Below the pieces are notes generated by a model. It ran no database searches and was not told the origin of the DNA. It saw only the letters and a list, made by a program, of their open reading frames with translations. A DNA stretch of 64,000 bases, from contig CAJNDS010002002.1 of the NCBI GenBank assembly GCA_905221605.1, positions 250,001 through 314,000 of the forward strand, given 5' to 3'. The DNA is from Symbiodinium natans. Lineage: Eukaryota; Sar; Dinophyceae; Suessiales; Symbiodiniaceae. Below are positions 23,911 to 34,400 of this stretch, piece by piece. Position 1 is the stretch's first letter, and each line of letters starts with the position of its first letter. The translations under genes were made by a program, and so were the position numbers.

Positions 23911-24790
23911 CAAGATGCTCATGGAGCGTTTCCAGCTCGACCTGCAAGCTATGATAGCGCAGGCCAGCCTGTGCCCTGCCCGTGCATCTGTTTGTGTTTA
24001 CTCAGTGTGCTGTTTGCTTGTTTGCGTTTTCCTCGCCTCTCTGCTACTGGATGTGGGCAAGGAATCTAGGAGTGTGGCTGAGGGCCCAAGGCCGGGAAGC
24101 CAGGCTCAGAGGGGACCCAAGATGCCGGCCTGCCTTTCAAGGGCCTAAAGACCATCCAAGGAAGACTTCCAGAAACATCCCGAGCGCGTGCGTCTGTTGT
24201 GGGGTGAGCGGAGGGTTCAGCCGGAGCTGTCAACGGTGGTTCGCTTGCTTTGATTGTCCGACCAGAGACGTTCTGTTCACTGATGGCCTTGATCCGTGGT
24301 CGTTGACTCCGAGCGCCCTACCATCCTCATCCACGTCGGTCTTTTCGCCCTTTGGTATTTTGGCGTTGGAGCGTCTTCCGTTGCCCACACGCTCGATTTC
24401 CCATGAACCATGGCACCTGCCGTGACATGTCATTCTCGGGTTCGTGCAGTTATGACTTCATGCGTGTTTTCCAGAGTTCAGCTAGATGCAATTGCAGGGG
24501 TGGGTGAGCGAGAGAGCGGGAGAGCGGGCGTGCGAGGGAGCGAGCGAGGGTGTGTGTGTGTGTGTGTCTCTGGAGTTTTCGCCCTTCGACATCTGCGCTG
24601 CGTGTGTGCAGATACCAAGGAGTTTCTGGAGCTTGTGAAAAAGACCAAGGCTTGGCGTCAACCAAAAAGAGAGAGAGCCAGCTTGTTGCAACAATCCTTT
24701 CTGTTGCACCACAGCCATTCGCAGCCAGTCGCAGGAGAACCAGAAGCGCAACAACATTGTCGGCGCAGGGTTGAAGAAGTTTCGCGTGAC
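23911..24790 (+). CDS. Unidentified exons (helical, charged)
   Basis: Three plus-strand pieces follow good acceptor sites and look coding: VKMLMERFQLDLQAMIAQ (about 23911-23964, after TTCCCCAG, followed by a GC donor), TKEFLELVKKTKAWR (about 24614-24658, after GTGTGCAG) and IRSQSQENQKRNNIVGAG (from about 24717, after GCACCACAG). They may be one gene or the missing tail of the IRG-type gene. A TG run (about 24550-24567) lies between the first two. I do not recognise the product. Confidence 0.35.
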
Positions 24791-25184
24791 TTGGACAAAT
24801 TATTGCTGTTGAGAAGAGCATGCAGCCAAGACCTTTGACTTTCAGGACTTTGTGGAGAGTCGAGGAGGTCTCTCCCTGCCGTGGGAGGTCGGAGCTGCGG
24901 GTGTCATGTGTCGCCATGCCGTAAACCCAGTACTGTAGATGCTGGTTCCTGCAGGCATCTCAAGAGAGAACAGATTGTGGCGATTACGGTGTCCAAACAT
25001 GCCACATTCCCACAAAAACATCAGAAGCGTAATTGCAAGCTGCAAGACATTGCAAGACCACGTGCAAGACACCACGTGCAAGAGAAAAAGTTGGGCACCG
25101 CCAGCATGACAGCGGAGATGAAGCGAATCGAAGCTACACTGCTACCACTCACACGCACTCACGGGGAGACCTCCGTCGCTTGCC

Positions 25185-25829
25185 ATGGTCCTGCGAGGGC
25201 CTGCGCGCGTTTCTGCCTTTTTGGGTGGCCTCTGCCTGTTCGGGGCCTGGCAGCGGGCATGGGTGTTGCAGACGCCTCTTGCGAGAAAAGCCATTCAGAG
25301 AAAGGCCACGTCGGGTCAAACGCTTCCAGCGTTGTCGGAGCTGGAGGAGTACACTGGGAAGGTGTACAATGTCCGATCAGAGACGGACATGAAGAGCCTT
25401 GCGGATCATGTGGTGCGAGAGGCAGCGCAGGGCCTGGCAACCGACAGCTTGGGTGTGAAGGCAGCCAGCGTCATCGTCAAAGCATGCGCCACAGCCATGA
25501 CCTTGGACTTCGACGGCCAGATTGTGGCCATGGCTTTGGATTGGGTCACGAAGAAGCCACATGGGAGGGCGCTCCGCGAAGGTGCCATGGAGGTGACCGC
25601 CCTGCGCACTCACTTTCAGCTCGTGGCGAACAGGCCCATTCCTAAGCAAGTCCCTCTGCTGGTTGGCCGCAACACCAACGTCGGGCAGCTGGGCGGCGCC
25701 ATCTTGGGCCGCATCCAACAAGCCGGGGAGGCCGTGATCCACGTGGCCGGTCCCGAACGGACCATGAGCGCCCTGCGCGCCGTCGTCGCGGCCGACCGGC
25801 TCTGGTCCGTGGACGAGCGGAACTCCGAG
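25185..25829 (+). CDS. Tandem SpoVS-like (Alba-fold) domain protein with N-terminal targeting sequence
   Basis: SpoVS is a small, probably nucleic-acid-binding domain first known from sporulating bacteria. The ATG at 25185 opens a hydrophobic N-terminus (VSAFLGGLCLFGAWQRAW) followed by a basic, hydroxylated stretch (LARKAIQRKATSGQT), which suggests a secretory signal plus transit-like region, possibly plastid import. Two repeats of about 90 residues follow. The first begins at YNVRSETDMKSLADHVVREA with SLGVKAASVIVKACATA. The second begins at LLVGRNTNVGQLGGAILGRI with AGPERTMSALRAVVAADRLW. Both copy the layout 'strand, D/N-x-x-x-L-(A/G)-x-x-(I/V), then alanine-rich helix'. The exon ends at 25804 (GT) or 25829 (GC). 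The end of the second domain must lie in a later exon that I could not fix; about 26030-26100 is a candidate. Confidence 0.65.
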
Positions 25830-26640
25830 GCCCCCACGCATCTCTTTTCTTCCTCTTCAAAATCTCTCTCCGGCGGACGGGTGTTTGTGAGAGAGTGTGT
25901 GTGTGTGTGTGTGTTTGCCCCGGTTTTTGTAAAAAACAGATTGGGGGAGGCGAGTGGAGGAAGCCATCGGAGCCGAGTCCTCGTGTCAGCGTCGTGGCAA
26001 AGCGATGCTCCGGGCAAGGCCTACCTCAGGCCAGCCGTGCCCGTGGGTGCTGCATGGGTGCCCCCCCTTGGTGCCCCCTTCTGTCTTAAGAGTATTAAGG
26101 CTCTTCCCTTCTGTCGGATTCTGTCGCTTCCATGCTCGCTCAGAATTGCTGCTTCAGTCACTGTATAACGCTCTGCAGCTCGAGGCTTGTCCGCAGTATC
26201 ACGTGTGCATGGGATGTTGCATGCCGATGCGTTCCGAAGGTTGCGTTGCTTCGTCGCCTGAGCAGCTCTCGGACGAGATGCCGCGCCAAGAAAACGCCCG
26301 ACCATGCTGCAGCATGCTGCAGCATGCTGCAGAATGCTGGAGAGAAGCCGACGACAGTTGCTGAAGGGGCATATTGTTGCGGTATCTTTCTGGACAGGCC
26401 AAAGCGGCGACGTGCGACGAGCGCTTCAGGCACCCAGCTGATGCAAACGGCCGAGAGTCAATAGTGGTATATAGTAAATCATGTCCAACACCAGGACGGA
26501 CTTTCGTCGTTGGCAGAAGAAGCGCTGGGCTCTGTGTTCCACGTGTCGCGTCGAATACACGTGGCAACCGTGGCAAGCCGGAAAGGCTTGAGTGCTTAGT
26601 GTTTTTTGTGTTTTTTGTGTTGACTCTCTGGGGGCTTGTG
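25830..26640. other. Intron / intergenic with TG repeat
   Basis: Includes a TG run at about 25894-25914 and GCAGCATGCT in three tandem copies near 26305-26335 (self-complementary GCAGCATGCTGC). No secure exon. Confidence 0.4.
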
Positions 26641-26659
26641 ATCGCCAAGGTCTGTGCCG

Positions 26660-29220
26660 GCCGCAGGGTGCAGCCTCCTGAAGCACTTCGCAGTGAAGCG
26701 GAAGCACGAGGAGGATGCCAAAAGCAAAGCGAGCGCAGCGAGCGCAGCGAGCGCAGCGAGCGTGAATGGAAGTGAGGAGAAGGCTACGGGCTATGGATAC
26801 AACTGGATACATGGCATGTCCATGCTGCAGAGAATACGCGGGGTTGCTTTGGTCAGGTCAAGGCAAAACAGTTGAAGTTTACCAAGCGGCTCCCAAAGGC
26901 CAAGGCGGCTTCCAAGGACCCCTGCGTGTGCGGGCGATTTTTGCTCATCTTCGTGCCCCTCTCCCTCTCTCTTTGCTTTCTGATGTCGTGGTTGACGCAT
27001 TCTCGTGTGGGGCGTAAGTGTGGGGCGTAAGCGTAGGACTCTCAACAGTGTCGTGTAGCCGTGCCCTGGTTTGTTCGGGCATGTTCAGAAGCTTGTACAG
27101 TGTACTCCAAACACGAACGCCGCTTCCGCCGACCCCGTAAACACCGCCAGATGCCGCCAGGCTCCAGGTGCAGAGGAGGGTCATTGGGTGTGGGGCGAGA
27201 AGAGCCGGTCGGGCTTGCGGGCGACAAGGGTTTGGGCGAAGGGGAGCATGCGGGATGTTGAGCGAGTCCACGTTTCAAGCTCCAGAAGTATCAGCATGCG
27301 GGTAGCTTCGGGCAATCGTCTCTTTGGCAGAAAGCCCTGGATTTTCTGTGCCGATGATGTGCCAGCATGTAGAATGGGATGCAAAAGCACGATGCACACA
27401 CAGAATGATGGGAGCGACGCTTCCCTGATCCTCCTCAGGCTCCCCAGCCTTCGGTCAACCCTGGTGTCGCGACCCCACAGCGCGGAGGCGAGAAAAGTAG
27501 CGGATGAGCAACTTAACTTGGAGTGATGTAGAAAGTGGAGCCATGTTCCCAGGTGTGGCGCGGGAAGAGGTGCAAAGGGACGTGCAGGGCATGTCCAGTC
27601 CTCCTTCAAAGGGCGTCCCGGCCGCCGAGGACGCGTAGAGAACAGCAGACACCGCTCAAAGCATGTCTGATTGTTGCAGTCTGGTTATGGGGGAGAGTCT
27701 CTCTTGACAGCGCGCTTTTACATGCCTCGCAGGTCACTCCGGAGAAGCACGCCCCACCTGCAAGGCGCAGGGCTGAGTATGCGCGGAGAGTCACATTCAG
27801 CGAGGCAGCGACGAAGTGAACTTAAGCTTGAGTGCATCTTCTTTGGTTTTTCGGCCTCTGCAGTGTTTCATCGGTTTGGCGCTGCTGTAGGTCGAGGAAG
27901 GAGCTCATGGCCCTTCGCAATGACATTCAAGCCGCCGTCAAGCTGCATGACTACGCAAAGGACCTTGCGTGAGCTCTGTGAATCTGGGCTCTGCTGAGCC
28001 ACTAAATGTTCTTTCATTTCATGCTGATGAGCATGTGAACAAATCCTGAAGACGTGTACAAGCCTGGGCTACAAGTATCTGTCCTGTGGCAAGGCGAAGG
28101 AGCTGCATAAGGTGCTGCTGCAGCGCTGCGACGACATAGGTTGTCCGGTGCCAGTGTCTCGACTCATGGATAAGGCAGATGCTTCAAGGCATGTTAGAGG
28201 ATGATTTAGAGGAGTGTAGGGCTGACAACCCCCCCCCACAAATTTCTAAGGCACTTTTTGGCTCATGATGTGGCCTCTTGCGCCGCTCTCATCAGCGAAT
28301 CACTGCACGGAAAGGAAAGAGGCGACGTCGGCGAGAAAGCAAAGCCAAGAAGTGCTGAGCGAAAAGAGCCGGAAGAAGGCCCCGAAGAAATTTTTTGCTT
28401 TGCATCAGCATTGTTGCAGCACGGCGTTCGCTGCTACAGGGGACGATGCAGAGCCAACAAACCGCCTCGACTTCGCGAGGGGCATTCTCAAGGAACTCTG
28501 GGCGGTGTCCTCACGTTGTTATGTCTACCTGCAGTCATGCACAGGAGAAGTTCCCCCTGCGCTTCTGTGATGACAAGACCAAGGAGGATAAGCTGAGCTC
28601 GTTCCTTCTGGTCAGACACGCCAGATGCGAGCATTTTGCCAGGATGATTCAGAAATCTTACCTGAGAAAGAGCCGGGCTGCCCACCGGTCTCCATGAGTT
28701 GAAGAGATTGACCTGCTGTGTGGGCACTGAGGCAGAGGGTCGAGAGACGCAAGAAGGAGGAAGATCAGGACGAGGCCGATGCGCAGACTTCTCTGAAAAT
28801 TGATCTCTCTTGGCCAACTTCCTGGAGGATGCAGAGGGCGGAGATGGGGAGGAGGACGAGGACGGCTTTTTAGTGAGCGAATCTCTTAACGGGGCGGCAT
28901 GTGGCGGCATGCAGATTCCCCAGGAGCAGCAAAAGGCACAGGAAATGAAGAAGGCGCACAGGGATGCCAATGAAGCAAGCATCGCAGAGTTCAAACAAGA
29001 GCCTCAAGAGCCCAAAAGACTTTCCGTGGCATGGAGGCCTTGTCCAGCATCCCAGATGCATCCGTCGAGGACATCGATCGCTTTCCCGCAGCCCTTAGCT
29101 TACCGCGCTGCGCGATGCTCCGACTGCGACGAGATGTGCCGGGCACCCTGCAGAGGTCGTGGAAACCTTCCGAGACTGGCTGACGACCCAAAAGATGCAG
29201 GACACGCGGGGTTGGACATA
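26660..29220 (+). CDS. Unidentified multi-exon charged protein with an RVxF-type motif
   Basis: A string of plus-strand exon candidates after AG acceptors: about 26666-26720 (SLLKHFAVKRKHEEDAKSKA, then a GCGCAGCGA repeat coding for Ala-Ser), 26879-26940 (LKFTKRLPKAKAASKDPC), 27733-27803 (PPARRRAEYARRVTFSEAA), 27891-27968 (RKELMALRNDIQAAVKLHDY), about 28052-28135 (SLGYKYLSCGKAKELHKVLL), about 28441-28510 (TNRLDFARGILKELWAV), about 28549-28610 (EKFPLRFCDDKTKEDKLSSF), about 28733-28790 (RVERRKKEEDQDEADAQ), 28810-28885 (acidic, GEEDEDGFLVSE), 28922-29000 (EQQKAQEMKKAHRDANEAS), about 29043-29095 (SSIPDASVEDIDRFPAAL) and about 29153-29215 (VVETFRDWLTTQKMQ). RVTF matches the PP1-docking RVxF pattern. 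The K/E-rich and acidic blocks suggest a nuclear or chromatin protein, but I name no family. It ends some 380 bp before the RPS16 start. Confidence 0.5.
26722..26762. repeat. GCGCAGCGA tandem repeat
   Basis: About four and a half copies of a 9-bp unit. In the plus frame of the neighbouring exon candidate it reads Ala-Ser-Ala, so it may be a coding minisatellite. Confidence 0.8.
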
Positions 29221-29594
29221 GAGCAGTCAGCGAGTGAAGGCCCAGCGAAGGCATCATATGTCCACGTGGGATACGGATGCACGGAGAGAGGAAGAAGCTG
29301 AAACCTTGGTCCAGGTGCCGCTCTCAGAGTCTCGGAGCTTACAAGATCTCACAAGTCTCTCCCAAGAGAGAGACGCGTTAACCGGGGGCACGGCAGGTTT
29401 GCACAGCCTTTCATCCCCTTCTCCCCCCCCTACCCACGTGTTTCTGCCGCCACATCTTGGCTCAGCGGTCAGCCCCGTGAGTGAGCCCCAAAAGCCCGTC
29501 AACCAGGCCAACAAAGCCTCCCCGGCTGCTTTTGTTGCTTCTTGGATTTTTGAGAGACTCGGAAGCGATGGAAAGCATCGTGCGAGGCGGCGTC

Positions 29595-31407
29595 ATGGAG
29601 GGCGAAGCCGCCGCGGCTTCCCCAAAGAGCGAGAAGGCCAGAGCTATTCGCGCAGCAGCATCGTCCTCGGACCGTCGGAGATTGGGAGATTTCGGGGGGG
29701 AGACTTGGGGAGGTCCAGTGCTTCGGCCGGAAGAAGACGGCCGTGGCCGTGGCGCTTGTGCGCTCAGGCAGCGGCCAGGCGGGGGACGAGCGAAGAAGGC
29801 AGCTCTGAGAGAGAGACGAAGGAAGGAATAGAGCGAAGAACGCAAGAAACAACAAAGAAAATAAAGACAAGAAAAGAAAGACAGAGCGAGAGACTGCAGC
29901 TGGTCCGCAAGACGATGCCCTCGAAGTTCTCTCAAAGTGGCCCCGAGAACTGGGCTGGGCGTGAACGCCCGGGGCTTGACCTCATGCCCCACGAAGGAAG
30001 GAAAGCGAGAAGGGAAAGGAGAAGAAGCAGAAGAAGAAGAAGACGAAGAAGAAGAAGAAGACGAAGAAGAAGAAGAAGAAGAAGAAGAAGACGAATAAGA
30101 AGAAGAAGAGGAGCGGAGGAGGGAGGACAGGAGAGGAACTCTGAGATGAACGGAGAGAGAATCGGAGAGGTGCTCAGATTTCTCGTCTGGGCAAAGGTGC
30201 GCCTCAACGGATGCCCGCTCCACACGGTGAAGCCCGACATCCTGCGCGTCAAGGACCCGAGGGGGGGAAAGGAAGTGGCTGGGGCAAACAAAGAAAAGAT
30301 GAGAAAAGGGTGGGATGAAAACGAGCGAGGTGGGGCGCGGGGGAGACATCTCAAAGGCGGAAGCCTGACCAACAAACCCCCCCTTTTCTTGGAGGCAAGA
30401 TGCGAGAAAAGGTTGAGGAGGCGCTTGGTTCCAAAACATCCCCAACACATCTCCGAGCTCCCTTTTTGCATCTTGTTGTCGGGCCGAGCTTCTCCAGCCT
30501 TCCCCCCTCCCCCCACGAGTCTCCTGATTCTCCTGTCCCTGTCTCACGTCGGCTGCAACATGTTGCAGCTGGCCTAGTAACGACATGATATGATGATATG
30601 ATGGTATGCCACGCTGTGCCCAGCATGTTCCAGCATGTTCCAGGGTTTCACACGGAGCGTCTCACGTGACAGGTCTACGAGCCGCTGCTGCTGTTGGGAA
30701 AGGACCGCTGCAGCAAGGCGCACCGTGCTGGATTAGGGCTTGTTTCATCAGCTGTCTCTTGCAATTGTTTTGATTTTTGTAAATCTTTCGCTTTTCTGCT
30801 GGGGCTCCGTGCTGGGTTCAGTTTGGGCGCCAGCAGTGCTTCGTATGCCAGGTAGACATCCGGTTGCGGGTGAAGGGTGGAGGCTTCACCGGCCAGATCT
30901 ATGCGCTCCGTCAGGCGCTCCTGTGGCTTTCGAAGGCCACTTCAGTATGTTGCAGTTGGCTCGTGATTGCGAGGCTGTTGCCAAGGGCATCGTTGCATAT
31001 TACCAGAAGTTTATTGATGAGGCGTGTCATGGCTTGTCACTGATCACGATCGGATCGTTGCTGGTACGTGCGTGTCGCCGAGAGTCTGTGAAAAGCTGAA
31101 ACGTCTAAAAGGCCTCTAAGAAAGAGATCAAGGATATCTTGATGGCTTACGTGACTTTGCTGCACCTAGTCTTGCCAGCTGAGTCGACAGTGCACATGAG
31201 TGGACATTGGACTGCGGCTAAGGACAGGTCGTTGATTGTTGCCGATCCTCGTCGCTGCGAGCCCAAGAAGTTCGGAGGCGCGGTGCACGCAACTGAACGT
31301 GTACAAGTGGTGCGTGGTGTGTGCGTGGCGTGTGCTGCCTTGACGCGCTTCAATAAACGCTGGCAGGCCGCTCGGCCCGCGCCCGCTTCCAGAAATCCTA
31401 CCGGTGA
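29595..31407 (+). CDS. RPS16: Small-subunit ribosomal protein uS9 (RPS16), nine exons, complete
   Basis: A structural protein of the cytosolic 40S subunit; its C-terminal tail reaches the decoding centre. Exons are 29595-29636, 29713-29778, 30197-30253, 30673-30717, 30852-30914, 30974-31021, 31112-31150, 31223-31277 and 31367-31407 (stop TGA 31405-31407). They join in phase to about 151 residues, near the usual 146. Landmarks are [96 protein letters not shown] and the invariant end [10 protein letters not shown]. The chosen ATG gives [14 protein letters not shown]; an in-frame ATG at 29571 is an alternative. Donors are six GC, one GA (30254) and one GT (31151). No frame break or missing key residue, so it is probably functional. 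Confidence 0.96.
29985..30115. repeat. GAA/GAC microsatellite in RPS16 intron 2
   Basis: A run of GAAGAAGAAGACGAAG units in the GC-AG intron 29779-30196. It opens a spurious Arg-rich frame on the plus strand and a Ser-rich or Leu-rich frame on the minus strand. Confidence 0.9.
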
Positions 31408-34400
31408 GGGCCGACTTCCAATGGCACACGGGGCGAAGCAGCAAAAAAAAGAACGAAAGAGCACGACATGGCACGGCCGTGCCGTTTCAGTTGTGAGCCT
31501 TTTGACTTGCAGAGGTGCCGTAGTAGGTGTTGGCATGACTTCTCCCCGGTGAAGACTCGAGAAACCAACCCTTTCCATGGCATTGCTTTGGTGTAGCTTC
31601 GTTCATCTGCATTGCATACTTGCTTGGGGGGGCATGGCGGCATCCGGCACTAGTTTGGTGTCTGCACAGCGCGGCGAGGGGCAGCTCTGTTGTGGTCGAG
31701 CAGAATCACTTCAGGCGGGCAACAGCTTGTGCAGCTGAATTCCTTCGCCCAGGCCATCCATGACCTCTTCACCCAAGATGAGAAGGCGCTCGATGAGATG
31801 GCGAAGGCGGAGGGGGGAGAGAGAGGGCTTAGGGGTTCGAATAGGCGCAAGCTTTACGCTCGTTGCCGTAGTCTTCGGATAAGAAATGAGGCCATCATGT
31901 TTAGGTGTCGGTAGCGGGGCCCTAGGTTGTGTGCTGTGTGCCATGGGTGCGAGAACGACTCACCCGGTTGCCCCAACCACACTACAGGCCAAGCCAAATG
32001 AGGCCCTAAACCCCTCAAGTTATGGGATCTCAGTATGGCCTGGGGACCGAGCCAAATGAGGACAGCCGTTTAGTTTGTCACCCGTGAGCTGCAGAAGGAG
32101 GATGGGGCCAGTAGCACTCGGCATGATATCATTGTCAGGGTCACACACTGGACCTGTGTGCTATCGGCTCAGGTGCAGGCAGGCTTGTCTTGGGCAACCC
32201 TCTAGCCCCACGAAGAAAAGAGAGGTTTTTGGGGGCACCCCGGCTTTCATACCAAGCAGAAGAAGAGATGGTTTAATAGCCATGTTTAAAACGTCTAGGG
32301 AAGGAAACAGCCAGGAAAAAGCGATGCACATTTTAAGGTACCACCCACCAACCAACCCAACCCCATCCACCCACGGTGTTTTGGCTATGCCGTGTACCCC
32401 GACCTCAATCATCAAAGCACCTTTATACGTCTCAACCTTAAACTGGCTTGAACCAAGGCAACCCCCAACCTTAACCCAGCCCCATAATATGTCTATGTAA
32501 TATGTCTATGAAATTTCTTGTTATAGGGTGATTCCTCTCGTATAGTTTTTTAAGAAGTATGATTGTTAAAGTTTTTGGTGGAAAAACAAGCTGTGCCAAC
32601 AAGTTGTATCTTCAATGAGCTAGTGCCGTTCACTAGGATTACAATATAAGTCCTGTGTTGGTCTGTAAATTCATGCAATATGTTTTTCGAGATATCCAAA
32701 GTTCATTCGCGTAGTAAAGGGGGGGCCAGAAGTGAATGGAATGAGCGAAGAGAGCGCGCACAACGCGCTCAACACACACAACGCACACAACGCACACAGC
32801 AAGACTCGTGGGCCAGACTGAGCTCCAGGGGCCGTTCGGGTTGAACTCTTGGCTTCCAATTTGTGCTCCGATATGCTCAATGGCTCAATGACATCTTCAC
32901 GTAACATATTTCCATAAAGTTATTTGATACAGTCGTAGTTGTAGTTGCTGTCTATATTCATAAGGGTTTCAATAAACTCGTCTTGCGCCTTCCGTTCTTT
33001 CTTGCTTTTTCTGCTGGCTCACAAGTCAGTCCCACATACTTCTTCGCAAGTCCGCGCTTTTCAATATTGAAGCAACCAACCTCAAGTTCCGTCTATGGGG
33101 CGTGGGTGGGTCGAGGGCGGGGGCTTTTGTTTCGAAATCTCTTCTCCAACAGTTCGTTGAATGGTGCTCTGACGAAAACCAAGCACTAGTCCCAAACAAT
33201 TCCTCCCCAAGAAAGTCGCTCACAATGCTTGTGCGAAAAAAAGCCCAAATGCTGATGGGAGAATGTGGAAGGGGTGGTCGTGGTGGCGGTGGTGGCGGTG
33301 GTGGTGTTGTGGGGTTTGGAGGTGTTGTGGTTCATGATAGAGTCTCCCCGGCGTATTCGATTTATAGTATTGTTGGCCTTGAGGGAGGTGTGATGGGCAT
33401 GTGGCTGGTGTATGGAGGGTTGGGTGGGGTGTGCTGACTATTCCGTAAGCAAGTGCGTGACTTGCAGGGGCCAGCAAGCTCTGCAAACCCATGCAGTGTA
33501 CCACACCGCCAATGGACCGCCAACTCCTGACGCCAGCATCCCAGGCCACAGAGCGCCCCGGCACTCCAGCGGGGCAGAAGGGTTGGACTCCGAGAGCCCA
33601 TTGACTCCAGCGCCAAAAACACAATCTCAGCGTCAATCTGGCGTCTGTCTTACTTGTACTACTTGTGCTTTCAGGTTTTAGGCTTAGGACGCAGCGGGTT
33701 GTTTTTGTCGCACAGCCCACAACTGTCCAACCACACACGAGCCAAAACCAACTCCCCAACCCCCTCGCTTTCTTGTTTGGAAACCGTGCTGCATGTAGAA
33801 CACGGGAACCCTCGCGCCCTCACATCAGTAATTTAACACGTGCAACCTTTACAGCCAAGTGCAGCCAAGAACACGGTAACTGCTGGGATTTGGAACGCTT
33901 TCAAGTTGGCTAAGGTGTGTAACTAGTATCTCAAGGTGGAATATTTTCGAAGAAGCTGCTCGCGATTGATGGACAGAAAACCAACCGATCGGTTGATTTC
34001 TCTCCAAGATCAGTCCGCGGTAAATCTTCGCGGCGTGACTGATTTGTTAATCTCGGATGCTTTGGGGGTCAAGCCAGTTGGCTCAGTGCTTTCAAGCCAG
34101 CACCACGCCTTCATTCTCAAGACAGCACGTGATGCATTCTCACACTACCAAGTGTTTAGACCAGAAAGTTTCCACCGGAGTCGGAGAACTTGCAGGCGAA
34201 TGAAGGCACCCCGAACCGGCCGAAGACGAACCGGATCAACTTAGCCCGAGCAGTGTCCAGCGGACATGGGCCAACGGGCCAGCATGAATCCTCTGGAACC
34301 CCCCATGAAAGAGAGATAGGACAGGTTCGGTGAGGAGCGGGTGGGGGGCGGGGTGCCTGCCCCTCGAAAGATTCAAGGCAGGGAGAGATGCGTAGGCGTA

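Noticed and set aside
28250-28275. Possible relict spliced leader (TTTTTGGCTCATG)
   Set aside because: Only about ten bases resemble the dinoflagellate leader end and the conserved CCGTAGCC part is absent.
29462-30586. Long minus-strand and plus-strand frames over 29.2-30.6 kb
   Set aside because: RPS16 exons at 29595, 29713 and 30197 account for the conserved sequence; the long frames come from the GAA repeat in its intron.
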